A stretch of 64,000 bases of DNA from JAKAWQ01 sp035509315 (lineage in GTDB: Bacteria; Pseudomonadota; Alphaproteobacteria; Acetobacterales; Acetobacteraceae): assembly GCA_035509315.1 (NCBI GenBank), contig DATJLS010000066.1, positions 34,845 through 98,844 of the forward strand. Reading direction: 5' to 3'. Both the position numbers and the translations under genes were made by a program. The notes under the pieces were generated by a model. The model did not search any database. It was given only the letters and a program-made list of their open reading frames with translations, and was not told where the DNA came from. Below are positions 50,956-59,060 of the stretch, piece by piece (position 1 is the first letter of the stretch; each line of letters opens with the position of its first letter).

Positions 50956-52212
50956 TCAGGTGCCGGTCCCGGCGAGCGTCGTCGGCGCCGGGTCGAGCAC
51001 CGTCGCTTCCCCGCCGGGGCCGATCGCGAAGACCGCGAGCCCGCGGACGACCCGCCCGTCGGGCCGCAGCGCCAGCAGGCCGTCGGCGCCGCTGAAGCCG
51101 GAGGGACTGGTGAGGGCGTTCGCGGAGTAGCCCGGCCCTTGCGCGAGCGCGCGGGCGAGCGCCGCGGCATCGAAGGCGAGGTCGGCGAGGGCCGGCGGGG
51201 GGTTGCCATACTTGGCGGCATAGGCATCCGCGAATTGCTGACGGGAGGCCGGATCGGGAGCGGCGTACCAGGCGCCGCCGAGCGGGGCGCCGCGGCGCAC
51301 GGCCGGATCCTGCCAGAGGATCGGCCCGACGATCTGCACCGGGCCGGGATTGACATCGTAATAGGGGAGGAAGGCCGCGATCTCCTGCAAGTCGGTGCCG
51401 GTGGCGGCGAGGAGAAGCGCATCGAACGGCGGCGGGGGGACCGGCTCACGCATCAGCTCCGCCATGCGCGCGCGGCCGGCGGCATTGTCGAGCGCGCGCG
51501 CGGCGCGGATCTCCGCATCGATCGGCCCGCGGCGGTCGGCATAGTCCGAGACCGCGCGGACCGCGTCGTTGATCGCGCCGATGCCTTCCGAATAGCTTTG
51601 GATGGAGGGCGGCGGATCGCCGGCGGCCGAGGCCGCCGATTGCAGGGCCGCCTGCATGGCGGACCCGAAATCATTCTCCGGCAGCAGCGCGGCGATCCGT
51701 GTCTTGCCGCCGGATTGCAACGCGGCGACGAGGCGGCGCACCTGTTGGGCGGGGGTGATGCCGAGCACCCAGACGCCGGGACGGGCCTGGGATTCGTCAT
51801 TGGTGAAGGCGAGCATCGGGATGTTCGCCTTGAGGGCGACGGGTGCCGCGGCTGCCGTGTCTCCGGAGGTGAGGGGACCGAGGATGAGGCCCGCGCCGTA
51901 GCTCACGGCCTCGTTCGCCGCCGTGACGGCGCCGGAGGGCGTGCCGCCCGTGTCGAACGCCTTGTAGGGCGGCGAGCCGGGCGTATCGAGCACGAGCTCC
52001 GCCGCCTGCAGCATCGATTGGCCGATGGGCGCGAGCGGTCCGCTCAGCGGCAACAGGATGGACAGTTTGCGGCTCTCCGGCGCAATGGAGCTTCCGCCGC
52101 GCGAATAGAGGCCGGTCGGCTGGCCGGATGTGCCGGGGGTGATGAAGCCGGTCGGCGCGCAGGCGGAAAGCCCGAGGGCGGAAAGCAGGACCAGCAATGT
52201 CCGACGAACCAT
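50956..52212 (-). CDS. penicillin-binding protein activator (LpoA-like lipoprotein)
   Basis: A 418-aa outer-membrane lipoprotein candidate: lipobox LGLSAC followed by a periplasmic-binding-protein-like domain (ILLPLSGPLAPIGQSMLQAAEL, then ANIPMLAFTNDES). Alphaproteobacterial relatives are annotated as penicillin-binding protein activators. The ATG at 52212 is preferred over 52221 because GGAGG lies 9 bases before it but touches the other. Its start overlaps the divergent rsmI start by 16 bases, a layout also known for lpoA-rsmI (yraM-yraL) in gamma-proteobacteria. Confidence 0.8.
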   Translation of the reverse strand: MVRRTLLVLLSALGLSACAPTGFITPGTSGQPTGLYSRGGSSIAPESRKLSILLPLSGPLAPIGQSMLQAAELVLDTPGSPPYKAFDTGGTPSGAVTAANEAVSYGAGLILGPLTSGDTAAAAPVALKANIPMLAFTNDESQARPGVWVLGITPAQQVRRLVAALQSGGKTRIAALLPENDFGSAMQAALQSAASAAGDPPPSIQSYSEGIGAINDAVRAVSDYADRRGPIDAEIRAARALDNAAGRARMAELMREPVPPPPFDALLLAATGTDLQEIAAFLPYYDVNPGPVQIVGPILWQDPAVRRGAPLGGAWYAAPDPASRQQFADAYAAKYGNPPPALADLAFDAAALARALAQGPGYSANALTSPSGFSGADGLLALRPDGRVVRGLAVFAIGPGGEATVLDPAPTTLAGTGT

Positions 52213-53087
52213 GCGTCTCATCCTCCAGACCGCCGGACGCGAGCATACGGGCAGGTCTTGTGCTGGTTTCCACGCCGATCGGCAACCTTGGCGATATGAC
52301 CGAGCGCGGGATCGCAGCGCTCAGGGTCGCCGACCTCGTGCTCTGCGAGGATACACGCGTGACCCGGCGGCTCGCGGGCGCGTTCGGGATCAGCGCGCGA
52401 CTCTCGGCACTGCACGAGTATAACGAGGAGCAAAGGATTCCGGAGGTGCTGGCCGCGCTCGCCAGGGGCTTGCGGGTGGCGCTGGTCTCCGACGCGGGCA
52501 CGCCCGTCCTTTCCGACCCCGGCTTCCGGCTGGTGCGCGCGGCGGTGGCGGCGGGGCTCGCGGTCTCCGCGGTGCCGGGGCCGAGCGCCGCGGTCATGGC
52601 GCTCACGATCTCGGGCCTGCCGCCCTCGCCCTTTCTCTTCCTCGGCTTCCCTCCCGCGCGCGGCGGGCCGCGGCGGGCGGCCTTCACGCGGATCGCGGCG
52701 CTGGAGCGCGCCGGGCTGCGGGCCACGCTCATCTGGCACGAGGCCCCGCACCGGCTGGCGGCGACGCTCGCCGATCTGGCAGGGATCTTCGGCGCGCGCG
52801 AGGCAGCCGTCGCGAGGGAGCTCACCAAGCGGTTCGAGGAGGTGCGACGAGGCACGCTCGCGGAGCTCGCGGAGCATTATCGGGAGGCGAAGGCGCTGGG
52901 GGAGATCACGCTCGTGGTGGGACCGGCGGCGGCGATGGAAGCGCCGGAAGAGAAAATCGAGGGGCTGCTCAAGGCGCTGCTCGGGCGCGGGATGAGCCTC
53001 AAGGAGGCGGTGGCAAGCGTGGCCGGCGAGACGGGCGCCAAGCGGCGGGAGGTCTATGCCCGCGCGCTCGCGCTCAAGCACGCATGA
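52197..53087 (+). CDS. rsmI: 16S rRNA (cytidine-1402 2'-O) methyltransferase
   Basis: A 296-aa RsmI. It modifies C1402 in the decoding centre. The N-terminal signature LVSTPIGNLGDMTERGIAAL and VLCEDTRVTRRL is clear, then VSDAGTPVLSDPGFRLV and FLGFPP. The first ~20 residues (MSDEPCVSSSRPPDASIRAG) are an unstructured extension. It overlaps divergently with the LpoA-like gene and by 4 bases (ATGA) with the DUF1275 gene. YraN, its usual neighbour, is absent. Confidence 0.95.
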   Translation: MSDEPCVSSSRPPDASIRAGLVLVSTPIGNLGDMTERGIAALRVADLVLCEDTRVTRRLAGAFGISARLSALHEYNEEQRIPEVLAALARGLRVALVSDAGTPVLSDPGFRLVRAAVAAGLAVSAVPGPSAAVMALTISGLPPSPFLFLGFPPARGGPRRAAFTRIAALERAGLRATLIWHEAPHRLAATLADLAGIFGAREAAVARELTKRFEEVRRGTLAELAEHYREAKALGEITLVVGPAAAMEAPEEKIEGLLKALLGRGMSLKEAVASVAGETGAKRREVYARALALKHA

Positions 53088-53797
53088 CGAACGCGGCAGC
53101 GAAGGAGGAGCGGCCCGCGCGTGTCGAGGCGGCGGTCGGGCTGCTCGCCTTCGGCGCGGGGGCCATGGATGCGCTGAGCTTCGTGGCACTCGGGCAGGTG
53201 TTCACCTCGGCGATGACCGGCAATGCGGTGCTGCTGGGGCTTTCGATCGGCCAGGGACGATTGGCGGCGGCCAGCCGCTCGGTGGCGGCGCTCGCCGGCT
53301 TCCTTGCCGGCGCGTCCGTTGCCTGCCGGCCGCTGATCGGGGTCTCGCGCGGCGCCTGGTCGCGCGGCGTGATCGCCGGCTTCGCGATCGAGGCGGGTTT
53401 TCTCGCCCTGTTCGCGGGGCTGCTGGCTGCGCTGGGGCGGGGGGGCGATGCCCTGCCGATCGTTCTGATCCTGCTCGCGGCCGCAGGAATGGGCGCCCAA
53501 AGCGTGCTCGCGCGGCATCTCAACATGCCCGGCATCATCACGACGGTGTTCACGGGCACCCTGGTGGATATCGTGGCGACGCTCGCGGGCCTCGATTCCC
53601 AAACCGGCGAAGGACGAACCGTGCCCTATCGCACGGGGCGGGAGATCGCGGCGTTCGTTCTGTACACGGCCGGGGCGGCGGCCGGGGGCGGGATCGCGCT
53701 GCTCGGCGCCTGGATCGCGGGCCTGATCCCGCTGGCCGCGGTGCTTTGCGCGCTTGCGATCCGGCCCGCCATTCCCCAGCCGGCCGCGCGCGAATGA
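53084..53797 (+). CDS. DUF1275 (YoaK-like) membrane protein
   Basis: A 237-aa inner-membrane protein with about six helices. GAGAMDALSFVALGQVFTSAMTGNAVLLGL is the family opening, and QSVLARHLNMPGIITTVFTGTLVDI the second conserved block. It overlaps rsmI by 4 bases. Function is unknown in the family; a transporter-like role has been suggested only by topology. Confidence 0.88.
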   Translation: MTNAAAKEERPARVEAAVGLLAFGAGAMDALSFVALGQVFTSAMTGNAVLLGLSIGQGRLAAASRSVAALAGFLAGASVACRPLIGVSRGAWSRGVIAGFAIEAGFLALFAGLLAALGRGGDALPIVLILLAAAGMGAQSVLARHLNMPGIITTVFTGTLVDIVATLAGLDSQTGEGRTVPYRTGREIAAFVLYTAGAAAGGGIALLGAWIAGLIPLAAVLCALAIRPAIPQPAARE

Positions 53798-53800
53798 CCG

Positions 53801-53865
53801 GCCGGCTCAGCGCGCCGGCTCAGCGCGCCGGCTCAGCCCCCCGGCTCAGCCCGCCGGCTCAGCCC
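53801..53865. repeat. five tandem 13-bp units at a convergent gene junction
   Basis: GCCGGCTCAGCGC occurs at 53801 and 53814, then GCCGGCTCAGCCC-type units at 53827, 53840 and 53853. The array fills the gap between DUF1275 and the DUF6790-like gene; the stop of the latter (53859-53861) lies in the last unit. Confidence 0.9.
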
Positions 53866-54389
53866 CTTGAGGGGCGCGGCGCCGCGCGGCGATCGAGCCA
53901 GAGCAGGAGAAAGCCAACGAGCGGCACCACGATGTCCATGTAGAAGATGATTCCGGCATTGCCGGGGGCGTAATTGTGGGCCGCGATCATCTGGTGCACG
54001 TGACCGACCGCCGCGCCGAGCAGAAAGATGGCCGGGCCCACCACCGCGGCGAGACGAAGCTCGAACCCGCGCCAGGCGGCGAGAAACCCCACCACCGCGA
54101 AGCCGAGGCTCGCCACGCCGACCTCGAACTGAAACGGGCTCACCGCCCAGCCGATGAACGAAGCCGCCATCCGGCCGAAGAAGACATGGATGACGGAATT
54201 GTAAAGAAAGCTGAGACCGATCGAGAAAAACACATACCAGGACAGAAGCTTTTCGACGACGAGCGCGCCCGTCGCGGATTCTTTCGCGCGCGCGGCGGCG
54301 ATGATCGCGACGATGAAGCCGAGGACGAGGGCGGTGAGCGGAAAATTCGAGAGGACGAAGACGATGACCGCCTCGATCACGCCTGCCAT
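53859..54389 (-). CDS. DUF6790-like four-helix membrane protein, copy 1
   Basis: A 176-aa integral membrane protein with four to five helices. It is clearly homologous to the protein at 60602-61144: both carry VEKLLxWYVFFSIG, HVFFGRMxAxFIGWA, SPFQFEVGxASLGFA and GAAVGHxxQMIxAHN. The start is placed at MAGVIEAVIVFVLSN. The function is unknown. It is convergent with the DUF1275 gene, and no partner gene is adjacent, unlike copy 2. Confidence 0.8.
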   Translation of the reverse strand: MAGVIEAVIVFVLSNFPLTALVLGFIVAIIAAARAKESATGALVVEKLLSWYVFFSIGLSFLYNSVIHVFFGRMAASFIGWAVSPFQFEVGVASLGFAVVGFLAAWRGFELRLAAVVGPAIFLLGAAVGHVHQMIAAHNYAPGNAGIIFYMDIVVPLVGFLLLWLDRRAAPRPSRG

Positions 54390-54653
54390 GCGCGCGTTTC
54401 CTCTCCCTTCCCTGGTTTTTCTCCGTCCGGAGATGGACAGCGTTTGCGTAATCCCGCCCGTTCCCGGATGCAAATGCCGGTCCGGCTGATCTAATGTCCT
54501 GCCCTCGGAGTTCGTCGCCTTTCGCGACGAACGGAGAGGATAAGCAGGCCACGGAAAATAAAGAGCGAGTGCCCCGATTCCGTCCCCATTCCGATGCACA
54601 ATGGATTTCGGAATCTGGACACGAGCATCACGGGCCGGCCGAGCGAGGAGCGC

Positions 54654-54998
54654 ATGGGAGAGTCCAAGCCGAACGGGGCGGCGAAGCTGCCCGTGGAGCG
54701 TCTCTATCGCCCCGCCGATCTTTCCGGGCTCGGCTTCGCGACCATCGAGGAGCTCGAGCCGCAGGCGGACCTGCTCGGCCAGGAAAGGGCGAGCGAGGCG
54801 AGACGCTTCGCGGCCGCGATCCGCGAGCGTGGCTTCAACCCTTCCGCGATCGGCGCGCGTGAGGCGCCGGTGCGCGAGGCGGTCGGCGGAAGCGTTCGAC
54901 ACCTGGCCCAAGGAGCAGCGCCGCGCGCGCCCGTTCTGGTGGTGGGCGACGGGCCGGAGGAAAAAGAAGGGCCGGGAGAAAAGACGGACACGGATTGA
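54654..54998 (+). pseudogene. truncated N-terminus of a Lon-like ATP-dependent protease
   Basis: The segment LPVERLYRPADLSGLGFATI and the following EELEPQADLLGQERASEARRFAAAIRERGFN match the N-terminal domain of LonB/YcbZ-like AAA proteases (LP-E-L-W-DP-LGF-TT-EL-P-GQERA-EA). The homology ends after ~60 residues, before the ATP-binding loop; the rest is low-complexity to the stop at 54998. GAGGAGCGC before ATG 54654 is a good ribosome-binding site, so a 114-aa remnant could still be made. Codon bias in the last 100 bases favours another frame, consistent with a frameshift or fusion. polX follows within 5 bases. Confidence 0.6.
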
Positions 54999-55003
54999 CA
55001 GAC

Positions 55004-56725
55004 ATGCCGGTGACCAATGCCGAGATCGAAGCCGAGCTCGAGAAGCTTGCCGATCTGCTCGAGATCGACGGGGCGAATACGTTCCGCGTGCGGGCCTATC
55101 GGCAGGCGGCGCGGCTGGTCGGCGCGCTTGGCCGGAATATCGCGGAGATGGTGGCGGCGGGCGAGACGCTGGAAGGCGAGCCCGGGATCGGCGCCGACCT
55201 CGCCGGCAAGATCGCAGCCCTCGCGCGCGGCGAGACGCTGCCGCTCCTTGCCGAGCTGACGGCGAAAAATCCGGTGGGCATCACCGCCCTGCTCGACCTG
55301 CCGGGTCTCGGCCCGAAGCGGGTGCATCAGCTTCGCGACGCGCTCGGGATCGATTCGATCGCCAAGCTCAAGGCGGCGGTCGATGCCGGCAAGCTTTCGT
55401 CCGTGCCGGGCTTCGGCGGCGGAATCATCGACCGGCTCAGGCAGGCGCTCGCGAAAGGCGCGGGCGCCAAGCCCCGCATGCCGCTCGCGACGGCGGACCA
55501 GATCGCGGCGCCATTGCTTGCGATGGTGCGCAGGGCGAAAGGCGTGACGGCGGCGGAGATCGCGGGAAGCTGCCGGCGGCGGCGGGAGACGGTCGGCGAT
55601 CTCGATATCATCGCCTGCGCCGCGGATCCGGCGCCGGTGATGGCGGCCTTCACCCGCTATGAGGATGTCAAGGACGTGCTGGAGCAGGGCAGCACGCGCG
55701 CGAGCGTGGTGCTGCGTTCCGATCTGCAGGTCGATCTCCGCGTCGTCGGCGAGGAAAGCTACGGCTCGGCGCTTCTTTATTTCACCGGATCGAAGCCGCA
55801 CAGCATCGCGCTTCGGCAGATCGCGCTCGACCGCAAGCTCAAGCTCAACGAATACGGGCTGTTCCGAGGCACGCGGCGCGTGGCCGGGAAAACCGAGGAG
55901 GGGGTCTACGAAAAGCTCGGCCTGCCGCTCATCCCGCCGGAGCTGCGCGAGTCTGAGGGCGAGATCGAGGCCGCGCGGGCGGACCGATTGCCGCGTCTCG
56001 TCACGGTCGAGGACATGCGCGGCGACCTGCACAGCCATACCGACGCGACGGACGGGCGCGCGCCGCTCGCGGCGATGGCCGAGGCGGCGAGGAGCCGTGG
56101 CTATGCCTATTACGCCGTGACCGACCACAGCCGGCGGATGACGATGGCGCACGGGCTCGACCCGAAGCGGCTCGGCCGGCAGATCGACGCGATCGCGCGG
56201 CTCAACCGCGAGCTCGACGGGTTCACGGTGCTCGCGGGGATCGAGGTGGATATCCTGGAGGACGGCAGGCTCGACCTGCCGGACGATATCCTCCGCCGGC
56301 TCGATATCGTGGTGGGCTCGATCCATACGAGCTTCAACCTGCCCGCGCAGAAACAGACCGAACGGCTGTTGCGGGCGATGGACAACAAGCTGCTCAGCAT
56401 CGTCGGCCACCCGACGGGACGGCTGATCAACCAGCGCGATCCCTATGCGATCGACATGGAGCGCGTCATCCGCGGCGCCGGGGAACGCGGCTGCCATCTC
56501 GAAGTGAATGCGAATCCGGAACGGCTTGATCTCGATTCGCATCATGCCCGCTTCGCCAAGGAGATCGGCGTCACGATCGCGATCTCGACCGATTCGCACG
56601 ATCCTTCGCACTTCGCCTTCATGCGCTACGGCGTGGACCAGGCGCGGCGCGGCTGGATCGAGGCGAAGGACGTGATCAACACCCGCCCGCTTGGGGAGCT
56701 GCGCAAACTGCTCAAGCGGACGTAG
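55004..56725 (+). CDS. polX: DNA polymerase X family with PHP domain
   Basis: A 573-aa bacterial PolX: an N-terminal helix-hairpin-helix region (VPGFGGGIIDRLRQAL), the nucleotidyl-transfer aspartates in GDLDIIA with a third in VDLRVVG, and a C-terminal PHP phosphoesterase beginning DLHSHTDATDGR near residue 340. The PHP histidines (DHSRRM, VGHPTGR, DSHDPSH) are present. The family does gap-filling and 3'-5' exonuclease repair. ATG at 55004 is preferred to an upstream TTG. It abuts a Lon-like remnant on the left and IS remnants on the right. Confidence 0.92.
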   Translation: MPVTNAEIEAELEKLADLLEIDGANTFRVRAYRQAARLVGALGRNIAEMVAAGETLEGEPGIGADLAGKIAALARGETLPLLAELTAKNPVGITALLDLPGLGPKRVHQLRDALGIDSIAKLKAAVDAGKLSSVPGFGGGIIDRLRQALAKGAGAKPRMPLATADQIAAPLLAMVRRAKGVTAAEIAGSCRRRRETVGDLDIIACAADPAPVMAAFTRYEDVKDVLEQGSTRASVVLRSDLQVDLRVVGEESYGSALLYFTGSKPHSIALRQIALDRKLKLNEYGLFRGTRRVAGKTEEGVYEKLGLPLIPPELRESEGEIEAARADRLPRLVTVEDMRGDLHSHTDATDGRAPLAAMAEAARSRGYAYYAVTDHSRRMTMAHGLDPKRLGRQIDAIARLNRELDGFTVLAGIEVDILEDGRLDLPDDILRRLDIVVGSIHTSFNLPAQKQTERLLRAMDNKLLSIVGHPTGRLINQRDPYAIDMERVIRGAGERGCHLEVNANPERLDLDSHHARFAKEIGVTIAISTDSHDPSHFAFMRYGVDQARRGWIEAKDVINTRPLGELRKLLKRT

Positions 56726-56845
56726 ATTGCAAGTCAATCGATAAAGACCCGGGCTGCGCCCGAACGCGCTAGGCTGAAAATCTGATCAACATATTGATGA
56801 GTATGTAGTGTTGTGATTCGCTGACATCGATTGCGGGAGATCGAT

Positions 56846-56911
56846 ATGAGCGAATTGGAGTGGCTGAGCGACGAGGCATGGGCGGCGCTTGAGCCGCATT
56901 TGCCGAAGCCC
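56846..56911 (+). pseudogene. N-terminal remnant of an IS5-family transposase
   Basis: MSELEWLSDEAWAALEPHLPK is the typical N-terminus of IS5-family (IS1031/IS427-type) transposases. The frame loses homology after ~22 codons where IS1182-type sequence on the other strand begins. The ~110 bases upstream, back to the polX stop, are probably the left end of that element. Confidence 0.7.
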
Positions 56912-57609
56912 ATCGGCCGAGCGTCTCGCTCATCATCGACAACCAAGCTCCGGTCGCCCCGCTCAAGATACTTCGCCAAACTGTTCAGTTCATCGCGACG
57001 CGCGCTGAGTGTCGCAAGCGCGTCTGCGGCCACGTCGTCTTTGTCACCGGGATCGACAGCGTCTTCCTCATCGATCGCGGCCAGGTATTGCACGACGCGG
57101 GCGTCGATTTTTTTGATCTCCTCCGTGATCCGACGCCTGTCAAGAACCCTGTTCTGACTTGCGGCCGAGCGGAACTTTGCGCCATCGATCGATACGAGCC
57201 GGGCGGCAAACAGCCCTTGGTCACGGCAAAAGAGGACGAAAGCGCGGCAGGCATCAACGATGGCGGTACCGTTGTCGCGTCGGAAATCGGCGACCGTCTT
57301 GTGGTCAGGTACAAGGCGTCGAAGCAGCCACATGACCTCGACGTTGCGTTTGCATTCACGTTCCAGTCGCCGCGACGATCGGACCTTGTTGAGATAACCG
57401 TAAATGTAAAGCTTCAGAAGATCGCGTGGATCGTATCCGGGTCTGCCGGTCGAGGCAGGGGCCGCCCGGCCGAAGCCCAAAGTGCAAAAGTCCAACGTAT
57501 CGACGAAAGCATCAACGACGCGAACCGGCGCGTCCCGTCCCACATAGTCACCAATAGCCGGCGGCAGTAAGCATGGCTGAAATCTGTCGTCGCCCTCGAG
57601 ATATCCCAT
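56912..57609 (-). pseudogene. IS1182-family transposase, truncated at its 3' end
   Basis: From ATG 57609, MGYLEGDDRFQPCLLPPAIG, then VDTLDFCTLGFGRA and GRPGYDPRDLLKLYIYGYLNK are characteristic of the IS1182 group N-terminal domain; HKTVADFRRDNG and SIDGAKFRSAASQNRV follow. Homology stops near LVVDDERDARPMG, about residue 233, with the catalytic half replaced by IS5 sequence. The left junction is placed only to within a few bases. Confidence 0.8.
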
Positions 57610-57907
57610 GGAAAATCCCGTTTTTGCTTTCGAGAGAGAGGATAAACGACCTTGCGGTGTTGGCAGAGGCCTATTCCCACCGCCCATGCACGATCTTCAA
57701 GCTATTTGTACGGGAAGATTCTGGCACCGGACAATTGTTTGGTCGCTTGATGAGGTAGAGATATGCTGGTGCTCTCTCAGATCGACGCCGCAATCAATGT
57801 AAACCGCGCGGATTTGCTGAGGACTTTTGATAGCTGGGCTTCGGAAAAGTTTTTGAGACGGGACAGGAAAAGACAGTGCCGATGCCAAATCGATTGAAGC
57901 GAGGCGT

Positions 57908-58459
57908 CTAATCTTCCACTTTCTGGCTGATGTAATCCGGATACCAGCCCGTGAATTTCACCGCACCGACCAGCGCGGCCACGATCGCCAAGATGCCCAG
58001 GCGATGAGGGACATTCGGCATAAAGAGCAGCGCCAGTTCTGCGGCGACCATGACAGCGAAGGCAAGCGCCCATACGCCCGTGATCACGTAGTTCGTCCGT
58101 AGAAACTCAGGGCGGGTTTGGTACTCGGCGGGAACCTGCTCACGCGCATATTGCAGGGTAAAGGGACGGCCGATCGCCATCGAGATCAGCACGACGGCCA
58201 AAAGGCCCGCGTCGACGCACAACCGGACGCCGATGACGGACCAGGTCGGCGTGCCGAACAGGGCGTAGAGGGCTAGGGCACAGAACAGGGTTGCCGTGCC
58301 AATCTCCAGAATCTTGGGAGAGCGGCCTGCCGCCATCACATCGCGGACGATCAACGCGATCGAAACGAGGGCGCCAACGACAACGCCCTCGGTCGACCCC
58401 ACAAGTCGATCAATAACGGCGAAAGCAATGAATGGCGCGAAGGCTAGCAAAATGCCCAT
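57908..58459 (-). CDS. hypothetical integral membrane protein
   Basis: A 183-aa membrane protein with about six helices (residues 4-20, 28-46, 58-75, 85-105, 125-145, 150-170). No family is recognised with certainty. The start MGILLAFAPFIAF has AAGG upstream; the open frame extends 29 codons more. It is followed on the left by IS debris and preceded by a DUF1398 gene 99 bases away on the same strand, so the two may form an operon. Confidence 0.7.
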   Translation of the reverse strand: MGILLAFAPFIAFAVIDRLVGSTEGVVVGALVSIALIVRDVMAAGRSPKILEIGTATLFCALALYALFGTPTWSVIGVRLCVDAGLLAVVLISMAIGRPFTLQYAREQVPAEYQTRPEFLRTNYVITGVWALAFAVMVAAELALLFMPNVPHRLGILAIVAALVGAVKFTGWYPDYISQKVED

Positions 58460-58558
58460 GTCGCGATACCTTGATGTTCTCGGTGTGAGGTGGCCCCGCG
58501 ATTGGACAGCCGATTCAGGCGAATCCAGGCGCGGTACAGAAATCAAAACGTTTGGCGC

Positions 58559-58960
58559 TTACTGAGGGAAATGCTCGACGTGCGTCTCGGCGGTGCGGCT
58601 GAAATAAAGCGCCCGTCGGCCAGTGAATGAAACCATGTACCCTGCGCAGCCCGCCGTCTTGGCCTTCGCGCAAAACCCCTTGTAGGTGTAACCGGGGGCC
58701 AGCGTCTGGGCCTCGCGGATGGCGGCCTTCAGCGCCGCCGGATCGAATGTGTCGCTGACGGCCAGATCGGAGCCTTGGGTCGTCAGTTCGATGCTTTCGC
58801 CGCTCGGCAGATAGTAGGTGGCCGTCGCGCGGCGATAGTCGACCGTGTAGCCCTCGAAGCCGCCGTCCATCAGCGCCCCGATGATCTCGGGGAACGTCAT
58901 CGAGTTTTCTTCGGCTGCCTCCAGGCATTTGCGGGCGAGCGTCGTCTGCTGCGCGTTCAC
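58559..58960 (-). CDS. DUF1398-family protein
   Basis: A 133-aa soluble protein. SMTFPEIIGALMDGGFEGYT, then VDYRRATATYYLPSGES are the family motif region. E. coli relatives are prophage-borne YbcV/YdfO. The function is unknown. It is upstream of the six-helix membrane protein. Confidence 0.75.
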   Translation of the reverse strand: MNAQQTTLARKCLEAAEENSMTFPEIIGALMDGGFEGYTVDYRRATATYYLPSGESIELTTQGSDLAVSDTFDPAALKAAIREAQTLAPGYTYKGFCAKAKTAGCAGYMVSFTGRRALYFSRTAETHVEHFPQ

Positions 58961-59060
58961 AACGTGGTCCTTTTGCGATGAGCATGTGTTGTCGAAGCTT
59001 CAGCGGAACGGGCACCCCTGCAGTTGGTCGGCGATCCCGTCGCTCGCACTTCCAAGGAAA

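Noticed and set aside
50952..51449. 166-codon upstream extension of the PhoR-like frame
   Set aside because: It is out of frame with the overlapping LpoA-like lipoprotein gene, has shadow-type composition, and would precede the two membrane helices expected at the N-terminus.
54601..55662. long plus-strand frame through the Lon remnant and polX
   Set aside because: It runs out of frame through polX without stop, so it cannot end as a real gene near 55 kb. A short GC3-rich stretch at 54886-54996 was noted only as a hint of a frameshift in the remnant.
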